From Isoetes taiwanensis (Eukaryota; Streptophyta; Lycopodiopsida; Isoetales; Isoetaceae), in NCBI GenBank assembly GCA_021234155.1, contig JAJEKV010000035.1, positions 6,106,068-6,170,067 on the forward strand: a DNA stretch of 64,000 nucleotides, written 5' to 3'. Made by a program: the position numbers and the translations under genes. The stretch's first letter is position 1. Every line of letters starts with the position of its first letter. Under the pieces are notes generated by a model. That model made no database searches, had not been told where the DNA came from, and was given only the letters and a program-made list of their open reading frames with translations. This document shows, piece after piece, positions 1 to 11,411 of the stretch.

Positions 1-24
1 GCAGGTGTCGATGATGAGTGAATC
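1..24 (+). pseudogene. 3' tail of a paralogue of the small gene at 500-742
   Basis: The first bases read A-G-V-D-D-E-stop. This matches the tail T-A-V-D-D-E-stop of the ORF ending at 742, and the following bases (gaatc...gttcaac-like) also resemble those after 742. I infer that a tandem paralogue lies mostly left of the window. Only the end is visible, so whether it is intact cannot be told. Confidence 0.45.
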
Positions 25-456
25 GTCGAACACTAGTGTATCTGCCAGGAATATGATAATGATATATGAGCACTTCTATAGTATGTAAGGATGTAATAAG
101 CTTAATCAATGTTATCAGTGATGACTACTGTATCTGTTTATGATATACTAATGGTATAAACTATGTAAGGATGTAATAGCACAATGAATATTGTTTAATG
201 TATCATACCTGAGTGTAGTGTAAGGGTGTGCTCTTCGACTTCCACTATATGTGCAAGCAGTCCCTATTTTCAATCACACCTGAATTACTCAAGCACAAAA
301 ACTTCTACATATTAAAATCCACAAAACATGTTTTAAAAGCATACACATATCCATACGAAAGATGTATTATACTTGTATGTATACAACAGTCTTATACACG
401 CGCAATAATGGCGGTAAAGTCTACCCCAATAATTCATCTCAATAATTCTACTTCGC

Positions 457-464
457 TATAAAAG
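457..464 (+). promoter_or_regulatory. TATA box of the small ORF at 500
   Basis: TATAAAAG stands 36 bases before the ATG at 500. That is the right distance for a plant core promoter with a very short leader. It is the clearest TATA-ATG pairing in the left end and supports the 500 start. Confidence 0.5.
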
Positions 465-499
465 CTTCTCACTTCGGGGCTAAAGTTCATTCATCTCCC

Positions 500-742
500 A
501 TGGATTTTTCGCCTTCATCAGTTCACCACATCGAGGCGATCAAGTGCTCAATGAGCCATTCTGATCTTGTCGGTTGCCTAGACAGGGGTATTCTTCTTGA
601 TCCCTACCTGCGAAGAAAAGCTTTGGGCACTAAGATTCGTTGCCCTGAGCCAATTCGTGTTATGATCCATCTGATTTGGCTTCCTGAGTGCAATAGCTAT
701 GAGATATCAGGGATCACTACTACAGCTGTTGATGATGAATGA
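500..742 (+). CDS. Small hypothetical protein, 80 aa
   Basis: An uninterrupted 80-codon ORF with ATG in a good plant context (cccatgg) and a TATA box upstream. The product is acidic at its end and has no membrane segment; I do not recognise the family. It lies tail to tail with the transposase-like gene on the other strand, and a second copy of its last codons begins the window. It may therefore be a small duplicated gene, or a passenger of the large element. The stretch 743-1049 between the two genes shows nothing else. Function unknown. Confidence 0.4.
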   Translation: MDFSPSSVHHIEAIKCSMSHSDLVGCLDRGILLDPYLRRKALGTKIRCPEPIRVMIHLIWLPECNSYEISGITTTAVDDE

Positions 743-1049
743 ATCACCTGTTCAACATTGTATAGTATAAGAGCTCTTGTGTTAAGATGAAAAATGCAAG
801 ACGTAATGAATAACAAATAGTCTATTGTACCTTGCATATTATATATGCTATAGTAATCATGTAAAAGAACATTGCATACCTCAAGAGTTCTCATCATCCT
901 CGTTAGCTTCTTTAGACACTAATTCTTGCAACTGAGCCCCCACACTATTGCGGGGATCACCACTAACAATGGCTTCGTCTCTACCGCCCAACCGTAGTCT
1001 ATTGTTTTCAAATGTTGGTAGCGTGGCGAATCATTAGGATATTGGGTCT

Positions 1050-3968
1050 CTAATTCTTGCTCCAACAATCCCTATACTGCATTGCATATGAGGTACCCTT
1101 TCTGGCAATAGGCTCAAACCAAGAGACAAACACCTCTTCATAGTGAGGGAGATTAGTGTCCTCTACTGGGTCCTCTTCGGCAAAGGCCATCCACGTCGGG
1201 CAGTTATCATGTGGACTGATCGGCAAGACCATTCCTTTCTTGACATCTTGGTAGGGGTCGAATATTTCAACTGGGTTCTTGGGTCTACCAGAGAAAGGCC
1301 CGACATAATAAGATGCACCAATGTGCTCATCCACGAACACGTTATCGGGTTCTTCCAATGCAATTTGTCTCGTGCTGGGCCAGAAATCCTGAATGACAGC
1401 TCTACCGGGCTGAACGTCCCCAAGCACTCGCAACAAGGTGGACCAGTAGTCAATAACTTCATTCATATATGTGTTAGACCATGAGTTATCGCCGGCTCTC
1501 GAAATAGCTGTCCAGTGCATCATGTACTTGGCAATAGAAGCTCTCAATGCACCTATATCTTTCAAGCTCTCATATGGCTGCATGACCTTAGGTGACCCTC
1601 TCGGAATCATAGGTAAACCTTGGGCATCCTCCTTCCACATTTTGATTCCCTTTTCAGGTAGCCATTCCCTATGCCCTGGCCTCATCTTGTAGAACATTAG
1701 TGGCCATCCATCCTTCATGTAGAACTTGAAGAGTAGAGGTTCCAAATGACCACATAAACAGTCCTTCTTATCAGGGATAAAACCTTTCACGAATTCTTTC
1801 TAGTTGGGAACCTCTGACACAAGGTAGGGTGAAGGAGACTTTGAACTACACTGCCTGAAGAGTTGCATAAACTCTGGAATAGTCAATGCATTTGATCTTC
1901 TCAATAGAGTAGAGTAGTTTCCAAAGAGGGCATCTATGTCATCGTGGGTGTGTCCAACCATCATGAATCCCAGCTGCACCTGATCGAAGACACCTAACCA
2001 GACCAAGTATGACAAGTAAGAGAAAAGATACCTGTTCTTGTTTTGACCTGAGCAATTGTCTAGCTACAAGTAAAGCCTCCTAGGCAACTTCTTCGGTACC
2101 ATAGGGCCCTTGATAGGAGGCATAAAATCATTTCTAGTGCCATTCACCATTTTTGTCCTAAGGGCATCCGTGTTCAAAATTGCTCCACCCCAGCAGCTTC
2201 CAGGATAATCTGTATTTCTCAAATGTCCCCAATTGTCCTCAAATTGATTCTCTAGTGTTTTCAAGGCAAGATTTAAAGATCCCACATGAAAATTCGAATC
2301 ATCAGGCCAGAGGTCCAGCGAAAAGTGGCCCAAGGCACCTACACCATGCCCGTGCATGAGAGCACCAGTAACACTAACCTTCAATCGTTCACCCCTCCAT
2401 ACAGACTTTGCTAGCTTCTCTAGACGAGGAACCATGGTCTTATTCTGATCCATTTTATCATGTATAATGGTTAAGGCATGTTCTGGAGATCGATGAGACA
2501 AAGCTCTCCATGACCAGTATAGACTCCTGCAGGAAAGTTGGGCTGTCATGTGAGATTTCCTTTCCACGGCAAGCTCTCTTCTTTCTCTTGGATCTCTAGT
2601 TTTGGCAAGCTTCTCCTTTATCACAATACAGGTATTAAACTTAGAAAATGCTATCCCTTTAGCGATTGCTACCTCCGAGTGGTTCTCCTTCCACGTTGAC
2701 AAGAAGGACGACGGAGAAACATGTTTTCCTGTCATCTCGTGCACGGTAATATCTACCTCTTGATGTATGTCCTTTTTAGTCAAGATGGAAGGTAATCTCT
2801 TCACATTTTCTCTAGTGCCCCCACTCGTAACCTTTGAGCGGTGTGGCATAGTTTCAGCATTTTCATCTATATACATAGATAGCACAGCACTTCCGGCCAG
2901 TGTATGAGATCTTGTCTTCTTGGATCTGGAGTTTCCGTGCTCCGCAATCCTGTGGCCGCTCAAAAATAGCTTCCTCCATTTGTAAAATGTAGAAACTGGT
3001 ATACCGTAAGCACTATGCCATGCCTTCACACAGACTTGCTTGTTGTTCAGCATTAGCTTTGTCACACTTCCATTCTCTGAACAAAGATCTAACATGTTGT
3101 ACGCAAAAGTTGTACGTTCTGAGCTTTTCATGTTCCAGTAAAAGGTCCTCATGGAGGATACCTCTTTAAATGTGAAATTAGCACAAATAGCGTCAGGTGT
3201 GGTTTTCCTTTCACATTTGTTTGGGGTGGAGCGTGGTCTCGCCCTCCTATTTACCATGTGGTACTGTCTTTTCTTTGGTATTCCAGCCTCCGGCCTGATG
3301 GCATAAGCTTCTTTCTCGACCTCTGTCTCCTTCACGGCCGAAACTAGACTTGAAACTGGAATATTGTCTACTAGAACCAATGCTATTGGCCATCTCACCA
3401 AATCGTGCACCGGTGGCATTTTTGCACAAGCCTGACAGCGCATAGAAATATTTTTGGGCATGGGCAACAAATTCATAACAGAAACCCCTATCCATGTTTC
3501 ACCCAACTTCATGTCAAACACGACATCCTTTGGATCTGCGAAGGCGATGACACCTGAAGCATAAGGCAGGTTGCAGCACTCGTGCAGTAACAAGCATGTC
3601 TTCTCCACTAGTTTATCTCTGCAAATCCCCTGCACTTCAATTGGTTTACTGTTTTCTTCACAACCATTTTCTCGGACTTGCCAATTTATCCGTTTGATCT
3701 GACCAGGTAGTGTGCTAACATCGGGTGCTGCTTGGATTTCATTCTCAAGGTCGCTTTTGGACCAAAGAACGAAGCTACCGATAGCTTCCCCTAGCTTGTT
3801 CAATTCTGGTTCTGGGAACGGCAGTGGTATCTGTCCATCAAAGACAACTACAACAAAAACTACTATCAAATCGTCTGGCACAGGAACGTTGTGGTGGTTT
3901 TTGAAGTTATGCACTCTGCCCTCAGCCACCTTCTTCCCCAACAAGTAGAAAGACTGTAGAGATTCCAT
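1050..3968 (-). pseudogene. DUF7869-type transposase-like gene with two in-frame TAG stops
   Basis: One frame stays open over about 973 codons apart from two TAG codons at 2064-2066 and 1800-1802. Motifs in order: a segment near residues 160-220 resembling the DUF8039 domain of plant transposon proteins (PVHDLVRWP); a helix-turn-helix-like stretch near residues 308-330 (YGIPVSTFYKWRK); an acidic block (SLDLWPDDSNF); then, just after the first stop, LDNCSGQNK; then GHTHDDIDALFGNYS near residue 672. The D-N-C-x-x-x-N-K and GHTHxDID pair is what I know from the DUF7869 family, thought to be RNase H-fold transposases. The C-terminal 245 residues are unassigned. Both stops could come from CAG or TGG by one transition. 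The gene diverges from the ParB-methyltransferase gene, and a GATCGC palindrome sits about 30 bp upstream of its first codon. The start at 3968 is a first ATG; an earlier exon is possible. Confidence 0.75.
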
Positions 3969-3990
3969 CCTAAAAAAAGGTCAACATTGC

Positions 3991-4037
3991 TCGTCAACAT
4001 CGCGAAGGCGATCCTCTGGACCTCATTAGTAAGAAAA
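3991..4037. repeat. Left part of a ~110-bp tandem unit with GATCGC palindrome, split by Helitrons
   Basis: tcaac(a)atcgcgaaggcgatcctctggacc here matches the units at 9465, 9576 and 9683. The unit breaks at 4037 and resumes at 9389, where the matching part (agggcccaacaggtattattttatgag) follows. With the intervening 5351 bp removed, palindrome spacing is 114 bp, against 111 and 107 bp in the intact neighbours. Confidence 0.8.
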
Positions 4038-6237
4038 CTAGTAATGGTGCCCAGCGTTGCTGGGCAAATGTTGGGAACATTTGTGGATGGAAACCTATTC
4101 AGCTCAGACTCATTAACCAAGTCCATCATATCTAGGCTATAAGAGGTTTTTGTGCATTTGATAACCTTCCCTTTGCTCTATCCTGCATATCCTTTTTTCC
4201 TCATTTTCTTACACACTTTCTTTTTTCCCCTTTCTTATTTTTCCTGCACATTTACTTTTCTCCTTCTCTCTCTTTTTTTTTTCTTTTCTTTTTTACCCTC
4301 TTCTCCCTCCTCTTTTCCTTCCTTTTCTCCTTCTCATTTTTCCCTTTCCCTTTCCCTTTTTTGACGGCTTTTTTCCTTCCCTTTTCACCTGTCTCCACCC
4401 TTCCCATTTTTCTCATGCTCTTTTTTCCCTTTCCGCCTCCCTTTTTCTTTTTCCCTTTCCTTCTTTTTTTATCATTTCCCCACCCTTTCCCTTTTTCCCG
4501 TGCCCTTTTCCTCTTTCCTTCCCCCCTTCCTTTTCTCTTTCCCTTTCCTTTTTCCTTTTCCCTTTTTCCCATGTATTTTTCCATTCCCTTTTTTCCACTT
4601 TTTTTTTTTTTTGCATTTTCTTCCGCCTTTCCCTACCCTCTTCCCTTTTCCCGTCCCTATTCCCCTTTTTTTTTTTTTCTTTTCCCTTTCCCTATGCTCT
4701 TTTTCCCTTTATTTTTACCCTTTCCTCACCCTTTCCCTCTTCCGTTTTTTTGCCCTTTTTCCTTCCTCTTTTCCATTTCCCTCCTTATTCCTCATGTTTT
4801 TTTTTTCTTTCCCCTCCCCCCTTCCTTTTCTCTTTCCCTTTCCTTTTTCCTTTTCCCTTTTTCCCATGTATTTTTCCATTCCCTTTTTTCCACTTTTTTT
4901 ACTTGCCTTTTCTTCCGCCTTTCCCTACCCTCTTCCCCTTTTCCATTTTTCTTCTTCCTTTTTTCTCATGCCTTTTTTCCTTTCCTTCCCCCCTTCCGCC
5001 TCCCTTTTTCTTTTTCCCTTTCCTTCTTTTTTTATCATTTCCCCACCCTTTCCCTTTTTCCCGTGCCCTTTTCCTCTTTCCTTCCCCCCTTCCTTTTCTC
5101 TTTCCCTTTCCTTTTTCCTTTTCCCTTTTTCCCATGTATTTTTCCATTCCCTTTTTTCCACTTTTTTTTTACTTGCCTTTTCTTTCGCCTTTCCCTACCC
5201 TCTTCCCCTTTTCCCCGTCCCTATTCCCCTTTTTTTCTTTTTCTTTTCCCTTTCCCCATGCTCTTTTTCCCTTTATTTTTACCCTTTCCTCACCCTTTCC
5301 CTCTTCCAGTTTTTTCTGTGCCCTTTTTCCCTTCCTCTTTTCCATTTTCCCTCCTTATTCCTCATGTTCTTTTTTCTTTCCCTTTTCGCCTCCCATTTCC
5401 TTTTTCCTTTTCCTTCTTTTTTTCATCCTTTTCTCTTTTTCCATGCCCTTTTCCTCTTTTCCCTTTTTTTTTGCTTCTCTCTTTTCCTTTCCATTTTTCC
5501 ACACCTTTTTCCATTCCATTTTCCACCTTTTTCACATGCCCTTTTTCCTCCTTTTCCCACCCTCTTCCCTTTTTCCCTTTTCCTCTTTTCCTATTCCATG
5601 TTTTCTGTTCTCTTTTTGTTTTTCGCTTTTCCCTTTTCCCTTTTTCCATCTCTTTTTCCCTTTCTTTTTTTTCCTTTCCTCACCCTTTTCCTCTTCTCGT
5701 GCCACTTTCTCCCTCTCCCTTTTCCTCATGCCCTTTTCCCTTTTTCGCCTCCTTTTTCCTTTTTCCTTCCCTTTCTATTTTTCCATGCCCTTTTTTCCTT
5801 CTCTCCATCATTCTTATCTTCCCCTTTTTCCTTAATCCACCCTTTCCATCTTCACCTTTTTTCCGTTGCCCTATTTTTCTTCCTTTTCCTCCCTTCCCTT
5901 TTCTTTTTCCTTATTACATCCTCACCCTTTCCCCCTTTTCCTTTTCATAGTGTCCTTTTTTCCTTCCTTTTTCTCCCTTTCTTTTTCTTTCCCTTTTTCG
6001 TGCTCTTTTCCCTTTCCTTTTCCCTTCTCCGTCTTTCCCTTTTACCCGTGCCTTTTTGCCTCTCACTTTGCCCTTTTCTCTGCCATTTTCCCTTTCCTCT
6101 TCAGAGATCAGAGCATGGCCAATCACGGTGGTGGGAAGTTGTGCAATAAATCTCGGCCTTCGAATGCAATCAGACGATCTCAACTATCTAAATTAGGGTT
6201 TGATTGAAGACATACGCTAAAACTTTATAATATAAGA
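4038..6237 (-). mobile_element. Helitron B (non-autonomous, minus strand)
   Basis: Read on the minus strand it begins TCTTATATTATAAAG at 6237 and ends with a 17-base hairpin (GCCCAGCAACGCTGGGC, 4065-4049), a short spacer and CTAG at 4041-4038. These are the TC start, the hairpin and the CTRR end expected of a plant Helitron. The next base is T, as required by insertion between A and T. No Rep/helicase is present, so it is non-autonomous. Most of its body is a pyrimidine tract. Its 5' TC abuts the 3' CTAG of Helitron A with no base between. Confidence 0.8.
4150..6105. repeat. ~2-kb polypyrimidine tract with internal tandem copies
   Basis: The plus strand is nearly all C and T for almost 2 kb. 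Long open frames on both strands are low-complexity products of this composition (Phe/Pro/Leu/Ser one way, Lys/Glu/Arg/Gly the other) and not genes. Larger units recur: blocks around tttttcccatgtatttttcc are at about 4565, 4860 and 5130, and a block around atgctctttttccctttat at about 4695 and 5258. Such mirror-like purine/pyrimidine DNA can form triplex (H-DNA); that is known of the sequence class and not shown here. Confidence 0.9.
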
Positions 6238-9200
6238 CTAGTAAATTGCCCACCGTTGGTGGGCTTTACATGTGATTGTTCACCTTTGTGATCGTTCCAT
6301 GTGATGTCTTGGAAGTGGGCTTAGAGTGAGGAGATGCGTGATTGATGGTATAAGAGTTTTGTTTGTATTAATTTAATGGTCTTAATGTGATCCAAATCAG
6401 ATTAAGTAGTGTCTATTTGTATGTGGTTATTTTGCATATGTTGGGCTTTTATAAAAGATAAACCCATTATGTGTTGTATTTTGAGCACAAAGCCCAAAAG
6501 ATTTTAAGATGTTAAGATAGTACCACATAAGTCCATTACAGCTACATTCTAGAACCCTGGTTATAAGGTTTTAGAAAGCTTCTAAATGGAAATCCCACCT
6601 AACCTTAAACTTGAAGGCCAAAATGAGGAGGACCTCCTGTATCATGATAAATCCCACCTAACAATCAATCCAATCACCGCTCAATCGTGCCTGAGAAGCC
6701 GTCTCATTTTCCTAATCCAGTTTCCTTGTGAAGTAATGGTTTCCAATCATACTGCTATGAAATGCAAAATTGATCAAGACATCCAAACTCTATATGTGCC
6801 ATAGTTGGGAGCAATCCACAATTGTTGTGTTGTTATGTTAGAAATATAAAATGTATTCAACAACTTAGTGAAGCAAAAAATTGTAAACTGGGATTAGGCT
6901 AAAAGGCAAAAACTCTGTAAGGAGCAAAATAAAACCGAAAAATGTCAAGAACACTTTATAGTTTGCAAGGTGATGCTTTGCATATTCTTGCAAAGTGCAT
7001 GGGGACAAAATATAAGGTATTGTTGGGATTTCTTTGGAAGAAGTTGTGCAACAACATTGTGATTCTTGAGACTGAGTTGGTGTGCATTATTAAAAGAGCA
7101 AAATATAGGTATAGGTAATCCATTATCAATTGTGTGGTGCACACATCCTAAATTATGTAGCATGTTATGATGCATGGAGACCATTTTGTTTTATGGTGGT
7201 CTATTTTGTTTTAACAGCTATACTACATTGGCTCCAACACTGAACAGTTTAATGTGTAAATGAAGTCATGAACATACCACTTTATGCATTGATATGGTAA
7301 TATTGATTTTGAATCTGGATCTCTTCTATCAATTGGACTTGTAGTTTCACAAATCTCAACTACTTTGTTTCCATATCTGTAGGACTGAAATGGTTTCACT
7401 CAGTGGGGTTTAACACATCTCAACTACTTTGTTTCCATATCAGTTAGTAGAACATGCCCAACCGTAATAAAAATGATGCACAAACTTTCTATATTGCTAG
7501 ACACCAACATACCTTGTACAACAATAAATTAATTCACTCGGATGACAAATTCTTTCAGATTGTTTCATCATTAGCTAAAGAATTTCTACAATCGTCCGCA
7601 ATGAGAAAAGAAAAATAGTTGTTGTAAATTATCTCTTTGGATCGAATTTTGAAGGATTAAAGCCGGTCAGAGCATGGCACCTATGACAGATTGCACCTAT
7701 GGCATTTGTGAACTTCGATATCCGGATAAAAGCGGTTTGCACGTCACGGCATTTGTGGACTTCAAATATCTCAGTATTTACGGCTTGAAATTTGCAAAGC
7801 TCTCCAATTCATTGGTTACCTCTCGACCGCTTGTATAAGGTGTCTCCTCCTTCTCAAGTAAGCATGCCCTCAATCTTTTGCGATGCAGTGCGGTGCAATC
7901 TCTCCTTATGCATCTTCAAAACTCTGCAGAAAGGTTAAAAATTGCTCATGTAACAAATCCTGAAATTAGAAAATAACTACTCCACTGTTGCAAGTTTTAG
8001 AAAAATTGGGATAGAATTACGGCGACTTCAGATCATGCCTTGACAATCTCCTAAGGAAACAGAGCTAAACATGTGAAACCGTTAAAGCGGATCCATCCAA
8101 TCAACAGTAACAAATATCTTGTTTTACACTTCCATTTGTTTTAACCCTTAGTTTCACCCTCGAGGGAATGTCTTGACTTGATCGTGAGGTTCTCACAGAC
8201 ACGGAAAAAGATGCATAACCTATGAAAATAGTTCATGAACTCTGCTCTGCTGTGAACCACTTGTTTTCTGGTATGTTTGACTCATCTTAGATTGTTCTTC
8301 TTTCCATATAAATATGCTATCCTTTTTTTGCCAATAACTGTGTCTTTCGGAATATGTGCCTTTGAGAATACTTTGTGAAATCTGCAAAGCTCTCCAAGTC
8401 ATTGGTTACCTCTCGACTTGTATAACGTGTCTCCTCCTCGAGTAAGCATGCCCTTAATGTTTTGCAGATGCCTGGTCTGTGCAATCTCTTCTTGCGCATC
8501 TTCAAAACTCTGCAGAAAGGTTAAAAATTGCTCATTTAGTAAATCCTGAAATTAGAAAATAACTACTCCACTGTTGCAAGTTTTAGAAAAAATTGGATAG
8601 AATTCTGACAGCTTCAGGGATCATGCCTTGACAATCTCCTAAGGAAACAGAGCTAAACATGTGAAACCGTTAAAGCAACTGCATCCAACCAACAGGTAAC
8701 AAATATCTTGTTTTACACTTCCATTTGTTTTAACCCTTAGTTTCACCCTACAGGGAATGTGCTGACTTGATCGTGAACCCAAACAGACTGAAGCATGAAG
8801 ATATTCCGGCGCCCAACAGACTGAAGCAACTTAGAAGAATAGCAGCCAAGCAGAATCGTGAATTAATTTGTGTAAATCCATAAGCTTTCAATTCAACTGA
8901 CCTGTGTAAATCATGGCCTGGCATAGCAGACGAATCACAGAACGAATTTGCTTCAACTGACATGTCTAAATCGTGGTCTAGCATAGCAGAAGAAATACAG
9001 AACTGGCTGGATGTCTGGAGGCCATGCTTGGTCCGATGAATGCTCCCAGACACAGCAAGTTCGGCCATGGCAGAACAGAAAGTTTTGAGCTTTGCCATTC
9101 AAACCAGCCTTAAATCAATCCAGCCCGAGCGAGCGGAAAAGAGGGTTGTGAGCTTTGCCATTTTTGGATCAAACTCACCTCCTTGCCGAATCGATGGGCC

Positions 9201-9388
9201 ATAACCAAGCCAAGCTTACGCCAAGCTTAACCTAGAGCACTCCTGCCGCAAACAAAAAAAAAACCCCTAGGAAAGGTAATTAGGAAACGATGCAGATGAT
9301 GCCACGTGGCCTGGCCTGGCGGAATCTCAGCCGCCCAATCTAGGGCGCCATTCAAGACAGACATACACTATAATTTTATAATATAGGA
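6238..9388 (-). mobile_element. Helitron A (non-autonomous, minus strand)
   Basis: On the minus strand it begins TCCTATATTATAAAATTATAG at 9388 (host A before it). It ends with hairpin GCCCACCAACGGTGGGC (6264-6248), AATTTA and CTAG at 6241-6238. The first 30 bases match those of Helitron B with a few changes (both run on to GTATGTC), so the two are one family with different interiors. No helicase ORF. The interior is AT-rich and contains a ~405-bp direct duplication. An ORF at 8748-9098 on the minus strand has no recognisable domain. Confidence 0.8.
7785..8780. repeat. Two direct ~405-bp copies inside Helitron A
   Basis: 7785-8190 and 8376-8780 are near-identical direct copies about 590 bp apart. 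Both run from tgaaat(t/c)tgcaaagctctcc through the cttgcaagttttagaaaaa region to agggaatgt(c/g)(t)tgacttgatcgtga. They differ by scattered substitutions and small indels. The sequence between them (8191-8375) is unique. Confidence 0.8.
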
Positions 9389-9720
9389 TAATGCAAATTA
9401 TTCAAGGGCCCAACAGGTATTATTTTATGAGTTCAGCATGAAGGGACGACATAATACTCAAGAAGATCGCGAAGGCGATCCTCTGGACCACATTGATAAG
9501 AAACTAACAGGGAAAAGACACAGAGGGCCCAGCAAGTATTATTTTATGAGTTCAGCAAGTATAATACGTCAACAAGATCGCGAAGGCGATCCTCTGGACC
9601 ACATTGGTGAGAAACTAACAGGGAAAAGACACAGAGGGCCCAACATTATTTTATGAGTTCAGCAAGTATAATACGTCAACAAGATCGCGAAGGCGATTCT
9701 CTGGACCACTTTGGTAAACA
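9389..9720. repeat. Tandem ~110-bp units with GATCGCGAAGGCGATC palindromes
   Basis: Units centred on palindromes at 9465-9480, 9576-9591 and 9683-9698 share aagatcgcgaaggcgat, cctctggaccacatt, agggcccaac and tattttatgagttcagca. Together with the split unit at 3991-4037 this makes four copies. Two further, more diverged palindromes follow at 9837-9852 (GATCGCAGTCGCGATT) and about 9902-9914. Short open frames here only reflect the repeat. Confidence 0.85.
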
Positions 9721-10408
9721 TCTAGAATCCTTCAAATCTAACTAGAATCTTCCTCTAACCTAACAAACATTCTTCAGCTCTAACTATTTTCTCTGACCAT
9801 TTAAAAAACACTTTCCTTGGCGATTTATCTCCACAAGATCGCAGTCGCGATTAATTCGATGTGAGCTCGCGCCGCGTTATACGTCCTAAGCTCAGGAGGA
9901 ACGCAGTCGCGATTCTTTTAGGCAGAGAACCGAGCTGGTGCAACTGATATTTGAGTAACTCTCGCAAATTAAATGTTAACGTAAATACTAATTGCAACTG
10001 TTATTTCCACAACAATTCTTTGCCTTTTTGTTAATTAGAATAGAGTCTGTCCTGATTTGTCAGCCTGGGAGCAGATCCATTGTTATGTTACAGTGATCTC
10101 CATTAAAAATCTTTGGGTATGCGATGTACTCTCGGGAAGGAGTATTTATGCCCGTTATTAGGATCATCTTCTAGCCTCATTCTTACACTGAGACCGAGCT
10201 GTCTGACCCCCTCATTACTCAATTAGTCGAAGAAATAAACAATTGATTCAGGGCTTGCTTACCAGATTATACACAGCCGTGAACAGCATATACCAAAGAA
10301 GAGATGGTGCTAATACAATAAATTGCATGTTGGTTATGAAAACACTTTTATAACCTATACATAAACAACAAATCAAAAATCACCTCCTGAACCCTGGCAG
10401 CTTAAGAT

Positions 10409-10530
10409 ACTCGAGCGCCTTCAAGATGAGACCTAGCGCCTTCAAGAACAGATCGAGCGCCTTGAAGAACAGATAGGGCGCCCAGACGAGGAGATCGAGC
10501 GCCTTCCAGAACACCTTGAACGAGCGCGAA
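10409..10530 (+). repeat. 21-bp microrepeat coding a heptad-like ERLQEQI pattern
   Basis: Five imperfect 21-base units of the form gagcgccttcaagaacagatc. In one frame they read ERLQDET, (stop)RLQEQI, ERLEEQI, GRPDEEI, ERLPEHL, a heptad-like pattern typical of coiled coils. A stop interrupts it and no start is clear. It could be a decayed exon or a simple repeat in the regulatory space upstream of the methyltransferase gene. Similar gcgccttca words recur in exon 1 at 10950-10975. Flanks 9915-10408 and 10531-10900 show no other gene. Confidence 0.5.
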
Positions 10531-11051
10531 ATTCAGTCTCAAAATTCAAATGCAGTTGTCTTTTTCCGTCCTTCACTCGTCCTCCTGAGGCTTGTACTGT
10601 TTTATTCCGCGGGGCATTTATTACGCGGGGTATTGGTACGGGGGGTTGGTTATATCTCTCCCTCTACGTACAGATTTTGAATCCAGAGGTCCACGTCAAA
10701 AAGTACCTCTTGTCCGGAACATGCCTCAATTAAAATAAATTTGTTGCGTCTCCATAATTAAGGGCACCTGCATTAATAGTGTGTAATTATTAATGACGGC
10801 CGCATTAATGGCAGGCATTTATGGCGCGTCAGATCTCGCACGTGTGATATTAATTTAATACGGCCGGCAGATCACTATTTATTTCCAGAATTCGGGAATT
10901 TTCCTTACGACCAGCGCCATCGATGAGCGCCATCGACGATTTCCGCGCCTTCAGGTCACCCGAGCGCCTTCAACCGCAGACGTATAGAAGCCGCTTTCTG
11001 ATTTCTTCCGGCGCCCGCGATCCATGGCACCTAAAGCCCATTTCCGAGAAG

Positions 11052-11411
11052 GTTAGTTCTAGCCCCCTCAGCTCAAGAAGATCGCGGCCGCGATTTATTT
11101 CGATAATGCATGTTTAATTTTATGGTTCATCTTTCCGTCTTGAAGTAGTCATAAAGAAGTATGGAACTCAACAGGATCACGACTGCGATCTTTTTGAGTG
11201 CTCAGCAGGATCGCGGCCGCGATCTTCATGAGAGCTCAGCATGATCGCCACCGCGATCTTGTAAAGTGCTCGACAGGATCGCGCCCGCGATCTCATGGAG
11301 CACTCAACAAGATCGCGGTCGCGATCATGCTGAGCACTCAAGAAGATCGCGGCCGCGATCTTGTTGATTTCACGGCGGTAGGGATTAATAATACACTTCT
11401 CTTGCTTGCAG
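11052..11411 (+). other. Intron 1 of the ParB-methyltransferase gene, holding seven GATCGC palindromes
   Basis: Donor GTTAGT follows exon 1 and a pyrimidine-rich acceptor (cttctcttgcttgcag) ends at 11411. In between are palindromes at 11080, 11175, 11209, 11243, 11277, 11311 and 11345, the last six spaced exactly 34 bp apart. Exon 1 ends in phase 0, but the frame that carries the protein after the acceptor needs phase 1. Either one splice site is different or a base was gained or lost. Confidence 0.5.
11080..11360. repeat. Array of seven 16-bp palindromes GATCGCNNNNGCGATC
   Basis: Six copies from 11175 onward recur every 34 bp; one lies 95 bp before them. Arms are nearly constant while the 4-bp core varies: GGCC, ACTG (with one arm change), GGCC, CACC, GCCC, GGTC, GGCC. 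Flanks such as caaca(a/g) before and ttgttg or tgctga after extend the dyad. Single related copies lie at 12991-13004 (intron 3), 15202-15216 and 15308-15322, and tandem units lie at 3999 and 9465-9914. Confidence 0.9.

Noticed and set aside
3866-4129. Minus-strand ORF (87 aa) as N-terminal exon of the transposase
   Set aside because: It spans the palindrome repeat and the Helitron 3' boundary, so it is a chance frame across an insertion junction.
4361-6149. Very long Phe/Pro/Leu-rich open frames (over 500 codons)
   Set aside because: They exist in several frames at once and only mirror the C/T composition; no gene structure or non-repetitive sequence.
8748-9098. Protein-coding gene in Helitron A
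   Set aside because: The frame contains an internal short duplication (SSAM-DHDL twice), no domain, and lies at the end of a duplicated non-coding block.
11080-11360. CRISPR-like array (regular 34-bp pitch)
   Set aside because: The repeat is a palindrome with a variable core and partly conserved spacers, in a plant gene intron; no cas genes or unique spacers.
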